64,000 nt of DNA from Neorhizobium sp. NCHU2750. GTDB lineage: Bacteria; Pseudomonadota; Alphaproteobacteria; Rhizobiales; Rhizobiaceae. This document shows, piece after piece, positions 35,682 to 45,496 of the stretch. The notes under the pieces are model-generated. The model did no database searches, was not told where the DNA came from, and saw only the letters and a program-made list of their open reading frames with translations. The DNA lies in assembly GCF_003597675.1 (NCBI RefSeq), contig NZ_CP030827.1, positions 3,593,501-3,657,500 of the forward strand, in the 5' to 3' direction. Position 1 is the first letter of the stretch; every line of letters begins with the position of its first letter. The translations under genes were made by a program, and so were the position numbers.

Positions 35682-37259
35682 ATGTTTGAAAACCTCCAGG
35701 ACCGTCTTGGCTCCATTCTGAATGGACTGACCGGCCGTGGCGCATTGAGCGAAGCGGATGTCTCCGCCGCCCTGCGCGAGGTTCGCCGCGCGCTTTTGGA
35801 AGCCGACGTGGCGCTCGAAGTCGTGCGGGCCTTTACCGATCGGGTGCGCGAAAAGGCCGTCGGCGCCGAGGTCCTGAAATCGATCAAGCCCGGCCAGATG
35901 GTCGTCAAGATCGTCCATGACGAACTGGTCGAGATGCTCGGCTCCGAGGGTGTCTCCATCAGCCTTCAGGCGGCAGCGCCCGTCGTCATCATGATGGTCG
36001 GCCTGCAGGGTTCGGGCAAAACCACGACCACCGGCAAGATCGCCAAGCGCCTGACCGAGCGCGACAAGAAAAAAGTACTGATGGCGTCGCTCGATACGCG
36101 CCGCCCCGCAGCCCAGGAACAGCTTCGCCAGTTGGGCGTCCAGACGGGTGTCGATACGCTGCCGATCATCGCCGGCCAGTCGCCGACCGATATCGCTGCC
36201 CGCGCCGTTCAGGCCGCCAAGCTCGGCGGCCATGACGTCGTCATCCTCGACACCGCCGGCCGCACCCATATCGACGAACCGCTGATGCAGGAAATGGCGG
36301 AGATCAAGCGGAAGTCCAATCCGCATGAAATCCTGCTCGTTGCCGACTCATTGACCGGTCAGGACGCCGTCAATCTGGCCCGCAACTTCGATGAGCGCGT
36401 CGGCATTACCGGCCTCGTTCTGACCCGCATGGACGGCGATGGCCGCGGCGGTGCAGCGCTTTCGATGCGCGCCGTCACAGGCAAGCCGATCAAGCTGATC
36501 GGTGTCGGCGAAAAGATGTCGGAGATGGAGGAATTCCATCCCCGCCGCATCGCCGACCGCATCCTCGGCATGGGCGACATCGTCTCGCTGGTCGAAAAGG
36601 CCGCCGAAACCATCGACGCGGAAAAGGCCGCGGCGATGGCCAAGAAGATGCAGTCCGGCAAGTTCGACCTGAACGACCTGTCCGAACAGCTGAAGCAGAT
36701 GAAGTCGCTCGGCGGCATGGGCGGTATCATGGGCATGATGCCGGGCATGGCCGGCATGAAGGACAAGCTCGCGGCATCCGGCATGAACGACAAGCTGTTC
36801 GATCGCCAGCTCGCCATCATCTCCTCGATGACCAAGGCAGAGCGCGCCAACCCGGATATGCTCAAGCATTCCCGCAAGAAGCGCATCGCCGCCGGCTCCG
36901 GCACCGATGCTGCGGACATCAACAAGCTTCTGAAAATGCACCGCCAGATGGCCGACATGATGAAAATGATGGGCGGCAAGGGCAAGGGCGGCATGATGAA
37001 GCAGATGATGGGCGGCCTTGCCTCCAAGATGGGGCTTGGCGGCATGGGTGGTATGGGCGGCATGCCCGACCTGTCGAAAATGGATCCCAAACAGCTCGAA
37101 GCCCTGCAGAAGCAGGCGGAAGCCGCAGGCATCAAGCCGGGCTCGATGCCCGGCCTTCCCGGCGGCCTTGGGGGCGGCATGGGCGGTCTTCCGGGCCTCG
37201 GCGGCGCCAAGCTTCCAGGCCTCGGTGGTTTCCCGGGCATGCCCGGCAAGAAAAAGTGA
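35682..37259 (+). CDS. ffh: Signal recognition particle protein Ffh (SRP54)
   Basis: A 525-residue GTPase from the ATG at 35682 (MFENLQDRLG); the ATG at 35592 reads through leader sequence and is rejected. N domain residues 1-95, G domain with G1 'GLQGSGKT' at 107-114, 'DTAGRTHID' and 'TRMDGDGRGG', then a methionine-rich M domain from about 330 that binds SRP RNA and signal peptides. The C-terminus is long and Gly/Met-rich (repeats of GGMGG and PGLPG), typical of rhizobial Ffh. It begins the conserved ffh-chorismate mutase-rpsP-rimM-trmD-rplS set. Confidence 0.97.
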   Translation: MFENLQDRLGSILNGLTGRGALSEADVSAALREVRRALLEADVALEVVRAFTDRVREKAVGAEVLKSIKPGQMVVKIVHDELVEMLGSEGVSISLQAAAPVVIMMVGLQGSGKTTTTGKIAKRLTERDKKKVLMASLDTRRPAAQEQLRQLGVQTGVDTLPIIAGQSPTDIAARAVQAAKLGGHDVVILDTAGRTHIDEPLMQEMAEIKRKSNPHEILLVADSLTGQDAVNLARNFDERVGITGLVLTRMDGDGRGGAALSMRAVTGKPIKLIGVGEKMSEMEEFHPRRIADRILGMGDIVSLVEKAAETIDAEKAAAMAKKMQSGKFDLNDLSEQLKQMKSLGGMGGIMGMMPGMAGMKDKLAASGMNDKLFDRQLAIISSMTKAERANPDMLKHSRKKRIAAGSGTDAADINKLLKMHRQMADMMKMMGGKGKGGMMKQMMGGLASKMGLGGMGGMGGMPDLSKMDPKQLEALQKQAEAAGIKPGSMPGLPGGLGGGMGGLPGLGGAKLPGLGGFPGMPGKKK

Positions 37260-37270
37260 GGAGAATATCC

Positions 37271-37579
37271 GTGGTTGAAGAAGACGTGAAGGCAAGGCTT
37301 CTGAGCTACCGCCAGTCGATCGACAATATCGATGCCGCACTGGTGCATATGCTCGCCGAGCGCTTTCGCTGCACCAAGGAAGTGGGCGTCCTGAAAGCCC
37401 AATACGAATTGCCGCCGGCGGACCCGGCGCGCGAGGAATACCAGATCGATCGCCTTCGCCGCCTGGCCAAGGAAGCCAATCTGGATCCGGATTTCGCCGA
37501 GAAGTTCCTGAACTTCGTCATCAAGGAAGTCATCCGGCATCATGAAGCAATCGCCGCCGAACATGGCGGTGCGAAATAA
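37271..37579 (+). CDS. Chorismate mutase (AroQ type, monofunctional)
   Basis: A 102-residue all-helical protein. I start it at the GTG at 37271 (VVEEDVKARLL) because GAGGAG sits seven bases ahead; a GTG at 37256 overlapping the ffh stop is the alternative. 'RQSIDNIDAALVHMLAERFRCTKEVGVLKA' holds the conserved Arg, Asp and Lys of AroQ enzymes (about residues 14-43) and 'REEYQIDRLRRLA' follows. It converts chorismate to prephenate for Phe and Tyr. Its place between ffh and rpsP is standard in the family. Confidence 0.9.
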   Translation: MVEEDVKARLLSYRQSIDNIDAALVHMLAERFRCTKEVGVLKAQYELPPADPAREEYQIDRLRRLAKEANLDPDFAEKFLNFVIKEVIRHHEAIAAEHGGAK

Positions 37580-37699
37580 CAGAGTGAAGGCCCGAGCCTG
37601 CCTGATGGCGGCCTCGAAAATAGATCGGACCACCGGATGGTGGCCCCAAACAAACCCCGGCCCGCCACAGGCGACAACCGGAAACCTAAGGAGTTAAAA

Positions 37700-38059
37700 A
37701 TGTCCCTGAAGATTCGTCTCGCCCGCGGTGGTTCCAAGAAGCGCCCGTACTACACCATCGTTCTCGCTGACGCCCGTTCGCCGCGTGACGGCCGTTTCCT
37801 TGAAAAGCTCGGTTCCTGGAACCCGATGCTCGCGAAGGACAACGAAAAGCGCGTCGAGCTGAACGAAGAGCGCATCAAGCACTGGATCTCTTCCGGCGCC
37901 CAGCCGACCGACCGCGTTCTGCGCTTCCTCGCTGAAGCCGGCATCGCAACCCGCGAAGCCAAGAACAACCCGGAAAAGGCAAAGCCGGGCAAGCGCGCTG
38001 TAGAACGCGCCGCTGAAAAGGCCCAGAAGGCTGCCGACGCAGCCGCCGCTGCAGAATAA
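37700..38059 (+). CDS. rpsP: 30S ribosomal protein S16
   Basis: A 119-residue protein from the ATG at 37700 ([18 protein letters not shown]) with AAGGAG six bases upstream of it. The first 80 residues are the S16 fold; the remainder is an Ala/Lys/Glu-rich tail ('[20 protein letters not shown]') common in alphaproteobacterial S16. Transcribed with rimM and trmD. Confidence 0.97.
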   Translation: MSLKIRLARGGSKKRPYYTIVLADARSPRDGRFLEKLGSWNPMLAKDNEKRVELNEERIKHWISSGAQPTDRVLRFLAEAGIATREAKNNPEKAKPGKRAVERAAEKAQKAADAAAAAE

Positions 38060-38186
38060 TTTCTGCAGCGACTGCATGTGACGGGCGGTGCGGCAACGCA
38101 CTGCCCGTTTTGCTGTTTACGTGCCACTACGTTGCGCAAAGGACGGTTCACGGCTAAATGAGCGCAGACCAATCGAGGCGTCCGGC

Positions 38187-38780
38187 ATGAAGAAACTCGA
38201 AAACCCTATCCTGATGGCGACGATCGGCGCCGCCCAAGGCCTTCGGGGCGAAGTGCGGGTACGTTCCTTCACTGCCGATCCCATTGCGCTTGGCGACTAT
38301 GGGCATCTCTATTCCGAAGACGGCCGGGATTTCGAGATCCTAGAAATCCGGGAAGCAAAAACCGTCGTCATCGTCCGCTTCCGCGGCATCAACGACCGCA
38401 ATGCGGCGGAAGCCCTGAACGGGCTGGAACTCTTCGTCGAACGCGACAATCTTCCCGACGACGAACTCGATGAAGACGAATTCTATTATGCCGATCTCGA
38501 AGGCCTCGAAGCCGTCGATGCAGAAGGCAAAAGCTATGGTACCGTCAGCGCCGTCTTCGATTTCGGTGCAGGCGACCTGCTCGAACTGAAGGGCCCCGGC
38601 CGCCGCCCGACGCTCATCCCTTTTTCCGAGACGGCCGTGCTGGAAATCGACCTCGAAGCCGGCAAGATCCTCATCGACCCTGACGCGGCTGGCCTGATCG
38701 AGGACCCCAACGACCGCGATCCGACCGCTGCCGCCAGACGCCAGCCCAGACCGCGCCGCGACGGCGGCAAGGGCGAGTGA
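38187..38780 (+). CDS. rimM: Ribosome maturation factor RimM
   Basis: A 197-residue protein from the ATG at 38187 ([18 protein letters not shown]). The N-terminal beta-barrel has '[15 protein letters not shown]' and the PRC-barrel half carries '[13 protein letters not shown]' and '[14 protein letters not shown]'. RimM binds S19 and helps 16S 3'-domain folding. A basic tail ([14 protein letters not shown]) is present. The stop overlaps the trmD start (TGATG). Confidence 0.96.
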   Translation: MKKLENPILMATIGAAQGLRGEVRVRSFTADPIALGDYGHLYSEDGRDFEILEIREAKTVVIVRFRGINDRNAAEALNGLELFVERDNLPDDELDEDEFYYADLEGLEAVDAEGKSYGTVSAVFDFGAGDLLELKGPGRRPTLIPFSETAVLEIDLEAGKILIDPDAAGLIEDPNDRDPTAAARRQPRPRRDGGKGE

Positions 38781-39463
38781 TGACGTTCCGCGCCACCATC
38801 CTGACGCTCTATCCGGAAATGTTCCCCGGCCATCTGGGCTTCTCGCTCTCCGGCAAGGCCATGGAGCGCGGCGACTGGTCGGTCGAGACCGTGCAGATCC
38901 GCGATTTCGCCGAAGACAAGCACCGCACCGTCGACGACACGCCGGCCGGCGGCGGTGCCGGCATGGTGCTGAAGGCGGACATTCTGGCGAGAGCCATCGA
39001 TTCCGTTGCCGACGACAGTCGCCCGCGTCTGCTGATGAGCCCGCGCGGTAAACCGTTGACCCAGAAGCGGGTGCGCGAACTTGCCGATGGTGAGGGCGTG
39101 GTGATCGTCTGCGGCCGTTTCGAAGGTGTCGACCAGCGGGTAATCGACGGGCGGAAGCTGGAGGAAGTGTCGATCGGCGACTACATCCTTTCCGGCGGCG
39201 AGCCGGCAGCGCTGACCGTTCTCGACAGCATCGTCCGCCTGCTGCCTGGCGTCATGGGCAATATCCATTCCGGCACCAATGAAAGTTTCGAGCACGGCCT
39301 GCTGGAACACCCGCACTACACCCGACCGCAGGTTTTCGAGGGTGAGGAAATTCCGGCCGTCCTGACATCAGGCAATCATGCGGCCATCGAGAAATGGCGG
39401 CTGGAACAGTCGCTGCGACTGACACAGGAGCGCCGGCCGGACCTGTTGCAATCCGAAGACTGA
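38780..39463 (+). CDS. trmD: tRNA (guanine-N1-)-methyltransferase
   Basis: A 227-residue knotted SPOUT methyltransferase that makes m1G37 in tRNA. The ATG at 38780 overlaps the rimM stop. '[20 protein letters not shown]' and '[12 protein letters not shown]' are the SAM-binding knot and catalytic loop, and '[29 protein letters not shown]' is the family C-terminal signature. Essential in most bacteria. Confidence 0.97.
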   Translation: MTFRATILTLYPEMFPGHLGFSLSGKAMERGDWSVETVQIRDFAEDKHRTVDDTPAGGGAGMVLKADILARAIDSVADDSRPRLLMSPRGKPLTQKRVRELADGEGVVIVCGRFEGVDQRVIDGRKLEEVSIGDYILSGGEPAALTVLDSIVRLLPGVMGNIHSGTNESFEHGLLEHPHYTRPQVFEGEEIPAVLTSGNHAAIEKWRLEQSLRLTQERRPDLLQSED

Positions 39464-39691
39464 GAAATGGCCTGAATCTTCGGCCTGAGCGTCACAAAAG
39501 CGCAATCTGCGGGGTGACAAGTGCCGGTCTTTCGTGTATCAGCCGCCGCGGAAATGGGAAAATTCCCGTCGACCAGCAACAAAGAATGGCGAATTCGCTA
39601 GCCCGCAAGGCACGTCGCGAGGCCCTCGGATGAGGTGACCAAGGACGGGAAGCGCTCTGGCTGTTTCAGAAGAACTGAAAAGGTTTGACCG

Positions 39692-40234
39692 ATGAACATC
39701 ATCCAGCAGCTGGAAGCCGAACAGGCAGCCAAGATCGAAGCTCAGCGCAAGCTTCCGGAATTCGCCGCAGGTGACACCCTGCGCGTCAACGTCCGCGTGA
39801 CGGAAGGCAACCGTACCCGCGTACAGGCCTATGAAGGCGTCTGCATCGCCCGTTCGGGTGGCGGCCTCAACGAAAGCTTCACCGTTCGCAAGATCTCCTA
39901 CGGCGAAGGCGTCGAGCGCGTATTCCCGATGTACTCGCCGCTCGTCGAGAGCGTCGAAATCGTCCGCCGCGGTAAGGTCCGTCGCGCTAAGCTCTACTAC
40001 CTGCGCGATCGTCGCGGCAAGTCGGCTCGTATCGTCGAGAACACCGGCACCCGCGCACGCAAGCTGAACGAAGCCGAGCGCGCTGCCGTTGCCGAAGAAA
40101 AGGCACGTATCGAAGCTGAAAAGATTGCAGCAGCACAGGCTCTCGCCGCCGAAAAGGCAGCACAGGAAGCCGCTGAAGCCAAGGCAGCAGCAGAAGCCGA
40201 AGCAGCAAAGGCTGCCGAAGGTTCGGCTGAATAA
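39692..40234 (+). CDS. rplS: 50S ribosomal protein L19
   Basis: A 180-residue protein. The first 120 residues are L19 ('[35 protein letters not shown]', '[42 protein letters not shown]'); from about residue 130 comes a long Ala/Glu/Lys-rich extension found in many rhizobial L19 proteins. A gap of about 230 bases separates it from trmD, so it may have its own promoter. Followed by a strong terminator. Confidence 0.96.
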   Translation: MNIIQQLEAEQAAKIEAQRKLPEFAAGDTLRVNVRVTEGNRTRVQAYEGVCIARSGGGLNESFTVRKISYGEGVERVFPMYSPLVESVEIVRRGKVRRAKLYYLRDRRGKSARIVENTGTRARKLNEAERAAVAEEKARIEAEKIAAAQALAAEKAAQEAAEAKAAAEAEAAKAAEGSAE

Positions 40235-40256
40235 GATTTGCCGTCAAGGCATGCGA

Positions 40257-40283
40257 AAAGGCGACCCTCGGGTCGCCTTTTTT
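40257..40283 (+). terminator. Rho-independent terminator of rplS
   Basis: A 10-pair stem (40257-40266 with 40271-40280, tetraloop CTCG) runs into a row of T residues, 22 bases after the rplS stop. It closes the ffh-rplS unit. Confidence 0.93.
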
Positions 40284-40298
40284 GTTTGTATCCGGCGC

Positions 40299-41624
40299 TC
40301 ACCGCGAATGGCTGACCTTGGCCGCAGCCGCATAGCCGCTGGGATCCCGTCCCAGCATATGGCCGACGACGATCACAAGAAGGCCGGCTGCAGCAAGGCA
40401 GGCCGCGAGGAAGAACATCGGCAGGAGGTCGCTTCCGGTGGCATCGTTGATCCACGGTACGACGTTCTGGGCAATGAAGCCGCCGAGATTGCCGACCGAA
40501 TTGATCGCCGCAAGCCCGGCCGCAGCCCCCGCTCCCTTGAGAAAGCGCGACGGCAGGCTCCAGAAGACCGGCTGGCCGGCAAAGATACCAGCAGCCGCAA
40601 CGCACAGGCAGGCAAACTGCAGCACCGGCGAGGCAATCAGCACGGAGAGCACCAGGAAGGCCGCGCCGACAAAGGCCGGACCGACGATGTAAGGCGTCTT
40701 TCGTTCCGTGCGGTCGGCAGCAGCCGGTACGACCCACAGCGAAACCGCCACGATCAGCCACGGAATGATATTGATGAAACCGTTGACGGTATTCGACACG
40801 CCAAAGCCCTTGACGATGGTCGGCAGCCAGTAGCTCAGCCCGTAGGCAGCAAGCGGAAAGCCGATATAGCAGACCGCCATCAGCAGGACACGCGGATTGA
40901 CCAGCGCCCTGAACCCGTGGTCGGCGTCCTTTTCCATGCCGGCATTTTCCTTTGCCAGCCGGTCCTTCAGCCAGCGCGTTTCGTCATCGCTGAGGAATGT
41001 CGCCTTCTCCGGTGTGTCGTTCAGGTAGAAGAGCGTGATGACACCGGCCAGAACCGCCGGAACGCCCGTAGCAAGGAAGACCCACTCCCAGCCCCGAACA
41101 CCGAGCGATCCGTCAAGATCGAGCAGCATCCCGCCAAGCGGCGCACCGACGGCATTGGCCAGCGCGCTGAAGATCATAAAAAGGCCCACCATGCGGCCGC
41201 GATAATCCTTCGGGAACCACAGCGTCAGGAGATAGAGGACGCCGGGAAAGAAGCCTGCTTCGCAAAGGCCGAGCAGGAAGCGCAGGATGTAGAACATCGT
41301 CATGTTCTGGGTAAACGCCAGCGCGATCGTCACGAGCCCCCAGGAGATCAGGATGCGGGCAAACCAGATCCGCGCACCGAACCGCGTCAGAAACAGGTTG
41401 GCCGGCACTTCGAAGATGAAATAGCCGATAAAGAACAGCGACGCCCCGAGCCCGTAGGCATATTCGCTCATGCCGAGCGAGTCGACCATCTGCAGTTTCG
41501 CGAAGCTGACATTCTGCCGGTCGATATAGGCAATCAGATAAAGGAGCCCGAGAAACGGCATCAGCCGCCAGGTAATCTTCGAGACAATATGATTTTCGGA
41601 AACCAAGACACTCCTCCCGGCCAT
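40299..41624 (-). CDS. MFS transporter, anion:cation symporter family
   Basis: A 441-residue twelve-helix permease. The start 'RLMPFLGLLYLIAYIDRQNVSFAKLQM' and 'GLCEAGFFPGVLYLLTLWFPKDYRGRMVGLF' (about residues 113-143) are signatures of the ACS family, which takes up organic anions such as phthalate, tartrate, glucarate or hydroxyphenylacetate. It stands alone with no catabolic gene beside it, so the substrate stays open. Confidence 0.9.
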   Translation of the reverse strand: MAGRSVLVSENHIVSKITWRLMPFLGLLYLIAYIDRQNVSFAKLQMVDSLGMSEYAYGLGASLFFIGYFIFEVPANLFLTRFGARIWFARILISWGLVTIALAFTQNMTMFYILRFLLGLCEAGFFPGVLYLLTLWFPKDYRGRMVGLFMIFSALANAVGAPLGGMLLDLDGSLGVRGWEWVFLATGVPAVLAGVITLFYLNDTPEKATFLSDDETRWLKDRLAKENAGMEKDADHGFRALVNPRVLLMAVCYIGFPLAAYGLSYWLPTIVKGFGVSNTVNGFINIIPWLIVAVSLWVVPAAADRTERKTPYIVGPAFVGAAFLVLSVLIASPVLQFACLCVAAAGIFAGQPVFWSLPSRFLKGAGAAAGLAAINSVGNLGGFIAQNVVPWINDATGSDLLPMFFLAACLAAAGLLVIVVGHMLGRDPSGYAAAAKVSHSR

Positions 41625-41795
41625 GTGGGCCTATGCTTGAAGTCACAAGGAGCCATTTAGTCGCGAGGGAAATTGCGACAAGAGGTTGAAAACCGCGGAT
41701 GCAGCAATCCGAACCGCACGAAGACGTGATCCCGCTTGCCTTGGAGGCGTATTTGATGAGAGTTGCCGGGGACAACCATAAGGGGGATCGAACCG

Positions 41796-42608
41796 ATGCT
41801 GACCAGACGCACGACACTCACCGGCCTTGTTTTCTCAACCCTCGCTTTGTCAGGGCTCGCCCCCGCCATGGCGGCGGCCGAAACCCTTCCGGACCTGCAA
41901 GGCCGTTCGGTGGCCGTCGTCACCGAAAACGCCTATCCGCCGCTGCAATTCGTCGATCCGAAATCCGGCAAACCAATCGGCTGGGAATATGACGCAATGG
42001 CGGAGATCGCCAAGCGGCTGAATTTCAAGCTCGACTACCAGAACACGTCGTGGGATGCGATGATCCAGGCTGTTTCCGACGGCCAGTACGACATCGGCAT
42101 GACCGGCATCACCATCAAGGACGACCGCAAGGAAAAGGTCGATTTCTCCGATCCCTACATGCGCTCCGAGCAGTTCATGCTGGTACGCGGCGACGAGAAG
42201 CGCTTTTCCGACGCCAAGAGCTTTGCCGCCGTCGAGGACGCATTGGTCGGCGCTCAGGCGGGCACCACGCCTTTCTATACCGCGGCTTATGAAGTGCTGG
42301 ATGGCAACGAACAGAACCCGCGCATAAAACTGTTCGAGACTTTCGGAGCCACGGTCCAGGCCCTGAAGACCGGAGACGTCGACATGGTTCTGACCGACGG
42401 CACGGCCGGCAAAGGCTATGTCGATGCCTCCAATGGCGGACTGAAGCTTGTCGGCGGCCCGCTCGGCTCGGAGGATTTCGGCTTCATCTTCAAGAAGGGC
42501 TCGGATCTCGTTGCCCCGGTCAATGCCGCCATCGCATCACTGAAGGCTGACGGCACGTTTGATGCGTTGAACAGGAAATGGTTCCTCGATTACAAGATGG
42601 GCCAATGA
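41796..42608 (+). CDS. Polar amino acid ABC transporter substrate-binding protein
   Basis: A 270-residue periplasmic binding protein from the ATG at 41796, which begins a signal peptide (MLTRRTTLTGLVFSTLALSG, cut near AMA|AAE). 'YPPLQFVDPKSGKPIGWEYDAMAEIAKRL' and 'MIQAVSDGQYDIGMTGITIKDDRKEKVDFSDPYM' match family 3 solute-binding proteins of polar amino acid importers. Lobe-2 sequence 'VGAQAGTTPFYTA' supports it. A matching permease follows 40 bases later; ligand not predictable. Confidence 0.92.
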   Translation: MLTRRTTLTGLVFSTLALSGLAPAMAAAETLPDLQGRSVAVVTENAYPPLQFVDPKSGKPIGWEYDAMAEIAKRLNFKLDYQNTSWDAMIQAVSDGQYDIGMTGITIKDDRKEKVDFSDPYMRSEQFMLVRGDEKRFSDAKSFAAVEDALVGAQAGTTPFYTAAYEVLDGNEQNPRIKLFETFGATVQALKTGDVDMVLTDGTAGKGYVDASNGGLKLVGGPLGSEDFGFIFKKGSDLVAPVNAAIASLKADGTFDALNRKWFLDYKMGQ

Positions 42609-42648
42609 CGGGAAGCGGCATGTCTCGAACGGCCGGAACCGGATTCTG

Positions 42649-43485
42649 ATGGGCTTCCAGACCCTGCCGACATCCAGCGGCAAAGACGATCGGCCGTGGT
42701 GGCTTTACGCGCTCTGCGCCATAGGGCTCGCCATCGCCGCCGTCATCGCCGTCAACGATCTCTATGCCCAGGTCTTCGCCACCGTCGCTCGCGGCATCTG
42801 GGTGACGGTCTTCGTCAGCGTCACCGCTTTCGCGCTCGCCGCAGCCCTTGGCCTGCTGGTCGCACTCGCCGGCCTCTCCGGCGGCATCACGCTGCGCCAG
42901 GCGGCCCGCTTCTATGTCGAGGTGATCCGCGGCATCCCGGTCCTCGTCCTGCTCTTCTATATTGCCTTCGTCGGTGCGCCGAGCCTTGTCAGCCTCTATA
43001 ATTTTCTGGTCATGCCCTTCGTCGACGGCGGCTGGCTGAAGCCCGCACAGGTGCGCGACGTCTCCCTGATGTGGCGGGCGATCATCGCGCTCACCATTGG
43101 CTATTCCGCCTTCATCGCGGAAATCTTCCGCGCCGGCTTTCAATCCGTCGACAGGGGCCAGATCGAGGCCGCCATGGCGCTCGGCCTCAATCGCCGCCAG
43201 CGGTTTCGCCTGATCGTCTTCCCGCAGGCCATCCGGGTCGTCTTTCCGCCGCTGTCGAACGATTTCGTCGCCATGGTCAAGGACAGCTCGCTGGTCTCCG
43301 TCCTCGGCGTCGCCGATATCAGCCAGGCCGGCAAGATCTATGCCTCCGGCTCGTTCCGCTTTTTCGAGACCTATTCAATTGTCGCCTATATCTATCTTAT
43401 CCTCACAATCGGCCTTTCAATCCTGCTCCGACAGGTGGAAAAAGGCATGCGGGACAGACAGAACACCAAGGGGAACGGCAGATGA
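42649..43485 (+). CDS. Amino acid ABC transporter permease (HisM/GlnP type)
   Basis: A 278-residue membrane protein with an extended N-terminus, about six helices, and the coupling EAA loop 'SVDRGQIEAAMALGLNRRQRFRLIVFPQAIRVVFPPLSNDF' (about residues 165-205). 'EVIRGIPVLVLLFYI' is typical of the polar amino acid permeases. It pairs with the binding protein upstream. No ATP-binding subunit gene follows; instead the stop overlaps a methyltransferase gene. The complex must borrow an ATPase from another locus. Confidence 0.92.
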   Translation: MGFQTLPTSSGKDDRPWWLYALCAIGLAIAAVIAVNDLYAQVFATVARGIWVTVFVSVTAFALAAALGLLVALAGLSGGITLRQAARFYVEVIRGIPVLVLLFYIAFVGAPSLVSLYNFLVMPFVDGGWLKPAQVRDVSLMWRAIIALTIGYSAFIAEIFRAGFQSVDRGQIEAAMALGLNRRQRFRLIVFPQAIRVVFPPLSNDFVAMVKDSSLVSVLGVADISQAGKIYASGSFRFFETYSIVAYIYLILTIGLSILLRQVEKGMRDRQNTKGNGR

Positions 43486-44114
43486 GCGAACGAAAGAGCG
43501 AAGGACTGGCCAAGGTCTACGCCTCAAGATCCGACGACGAACTGACCTCCGCCTACGCCACATGGTCGACGGATTACGATCGCGAGAACCTGTCTTCAGG
43601 CTACTGCCTGCCCTTCATGATCACCGCCTGGATCGCCCGCCATGTGCGCACCGGGTCCGGCCCGCTGCTCGATGCCGGTTGTGGCACAGGCCTGTCGGGC
43701 CCCTATCTCAAGGCACTCGGCTATGACGAGATCGAGGGACTGGATTTTTCCGACGAGATGTTGGCACTCGCCGAAAAGCGCGGCGCCTACGCTCGGCTTG
43801 AACGCGCGACGCTCGGCGAGGAACTGCCCTGGGCCGACGGCCATTTCTCCGCCTTCCTCTCCACCGGCGTCTTTACCGAAGGCCATGCACCGGCCCGCAG
43901 CCTGTTCGAACTTTGCCGCATCACCAGGCCCGGCGGCTACGGCATCTTCACCGTACGCGACAAGGTGTTCGAAACTGGCGGTTTCGCCGATGTCTTTGCC
44001 GAACTGTTTGCCCGCGGCGTCTGGCAGGCGGTGGAGGAGAGCCAGCTCTGGCGCTCCTATGCCATCGACGAACCGGATGTGCTCGTCAGGTCCTACGTCT
44101 TCCGCATTCGCTGA
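43482..44114 (+). CDS. Class I SAM-dependent methyltransferase
   Basis: A 210-residue methyltransferase that starts inside the permease stop (ATGA). Motif I is 'LLDAGCGTGLSGPYLKALG' (about residues 62-80), motif II region 'IEGLDFSDEMLALAEKRG', then 'GHFSAFLSTGVFTEGH' and 'ITRPGGYGIFTV'. The N-terminal 'VYASRSDDELTSAYATWSTDYD' resembles methyltransferases of the Williams-Beuren-27-like group. Coupling to the amino acid importer suggests it may act on the imported compound, which is inference. Confidence 0.85.
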   Translation: MSERKSEGLAKVYASRSDDELTSAYATWSTDYDRENLSSGYCLPFMITAWIARHVRTGSGPLLDAGCGTGLSGPYLKALGYDEIEGLDFSDEMLALAEKRGAYARLERATLGEELPWADGHFSAFLSTGVFTEGHAPARSLFELCRITRPGGYGIFTVRDKVFETGGFADVFAELFARGVWQAVEESQLWRSYAIDEPDVLVRSYVFRIR

Positions 44115-44117
44115 CTG

Positions 44118-45149
44118 TCAGCTCTGCAGCAGAACGAAGCGGTCACGACCGGCTTCCTTCGCCTGATAGAGCGCCTCGTCGACAGCCTTCAACAGGCTCA
44201 GCCGCTCCGAACCGGCATTGGGGGCAAGCGCAGCCCCGATGCTGAGCCGGGCATTGAGGATCTTCTCCTCGGCGACGAACGGCCGCCGGAATTCACCGAG
44301 CAGGCGCTCCGAAAGATCCGAAAGTGCCGTAATATCCGGCGGATCGGGCACGAAGATCGCAAACTCGTCACCGCCCATGCGCACCACAACATCCTGCGCC
44401 CGAATGCATTCGCTGATCCGCTTGGCCGCATAGGTCAGCACTTCGTCGCCGGTATGGTGGCCATACCGGTCATTGATCGCCTTGAACCCGTCCATATCCA
44501 GATAGAGAACGCCAAAACCCTGATGCTGGGACAGTGCATTGTTGAGCATCACGTCGATCAACGATACGAGTGCCGAACGATTGTAAAAACCGGTCAAAGG
44601 ATCGGTCATCGCCGCAAGCTTCAGCTTCTCCTCGGCAAATTCCATCACGAATTTCGCCTTTTGCAGCCTCAAAAGCCCGCTCGCAACATCGGCAAACTGC
44701 CTGAGATTGCGGATCTCGCCGTCGCTGAAATCCCGCGGCCTTGTATCGATCAGGCAGAACGAGCCGACCGGCATGTCCGGTTCGATTGATACCGGCGCGC
44801 CGGCATAGCTCAGGAAATGCGGCTCGCCGGTCACATAGGGCATATGGCGCAGTTCAGGGTGGCGTGACAGGTCCGGAATGACCACCACCTCATTGGCGAA
44901 CACGACGCGCGAGCAGATCGATACATCGCGCGAGCAGGCGCTGATCTCGATCGTGCCGACCTGGCAGGCAACCCGCTGCCAGTCCTCGTCGACGACATTG
45001 ACGGCAGCAACCGGGCTGTCGAAGACATCTTTCGCAAGCTGCACCAGGGATGTCAGTTCCGGCGTGGAGTAGCCATCCGGCGCGATCAGCGACCGCACGG
45101 ACAACAATCGTTCAGCTTCGTTCTGCGGAAGCTGGACCGCGAGAGCCAT
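44118..45149 (-). CDS. Diguanylate cyclase with N-terminal GAF domain
   Basis: A 343-residue soluble protein from the ATG at 45149, with GAGGAGG five bases upstream. A GAF domain covers about residues 20-160 ('[21 protein letters not shown]', '[24 protein letters not shown]'), and a GGDEF domain about 175-340. The loop is a canonical GGDEF ('[13 protein letters not shown]') and is preceded by RAQD exactly five residues upstream, an intact allosteric inhibitory site. It would make cyclic di-GMP in response to a small ligand bound by GAF and be limited by product inhibition. Confidence 0.93.
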   Translation of the reverse strand: MALAVQLPQNEAERLLSVRSLIAPDGYSTPELTSLVQLAKDVFDSPVAAVNVVDEDWQRVACQVGTIEISACSRDVSICSRVVFANEVVVIPDLSRHPELRHMPYVTGEPHFLSYAGAPVSIEPDMPVGSFCLIDTRPRDFSDGEIRNLRQFADVASGLLRLQKAKFVMEFAEEKLKLAAMTDPLTGFYNRSALVSLIDVMLNNALSQHQGFGVLYLDMDGFKAINDRYGHHTGDEVLTYAAKRISECIRAQDVVVRMGGDEFAIFVPDPPDITALSDLSERLLGEFRRPFVAEEKILNARLSIGAALAPNAGSERLSLLKAVDEALYQAKEAGRDRFVLLQS

Positions 45150-45496
45150 TTGCACCTCCTCGTCGCGTCATTAACCCCGCCACAGGAAACAAAGACGCAA
45201 AATTAGAGCATTCTCATCAGCTTGCTTGTGGCACGCTCATTCTTTCGAAACAATTGCCGTCAATCCAAAAAACTGCTAATGGAGCCGCATGGGATCGAAA
45301 TTCGGATGCCTCGCGAACAGATTTATCGTGCTGCAGGACCACAAGCGTCTGCCGGCACGCTTTTTCGCGCGCGTCTCCGGCGCTCTCAACAGCCGACTTA
45401 GCTGACGGTCGTATAAACGCGACCCGTGCTGCGGTACACGCTTTTGCCGCCACCACTCCCCCTTTTTTGACAACTGTTCTTCAACGGATGGCAGCC
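45150..45496. other. Intergenic region upstream of leuC
   Basis: About 347 bases between divergent genes. The leuC frame stays open back through it, but codon use and the lack of a start signal argue against an N-terminal extension. I see no leucine-rich leader peptide, no terminator-antiterminator pair and no known riboswitch. TTGACA at about 45467-45472 is too close to the start to be a -35 for this gene. Confidence 0.35.

Noticed and set aside
45050..45496. N-terminal extension of leuC
   Set aside because: The open frame is accidental and overlaps the divergent diguanylate cyclase; LeuC proteins start at [10 protein letters not shown].
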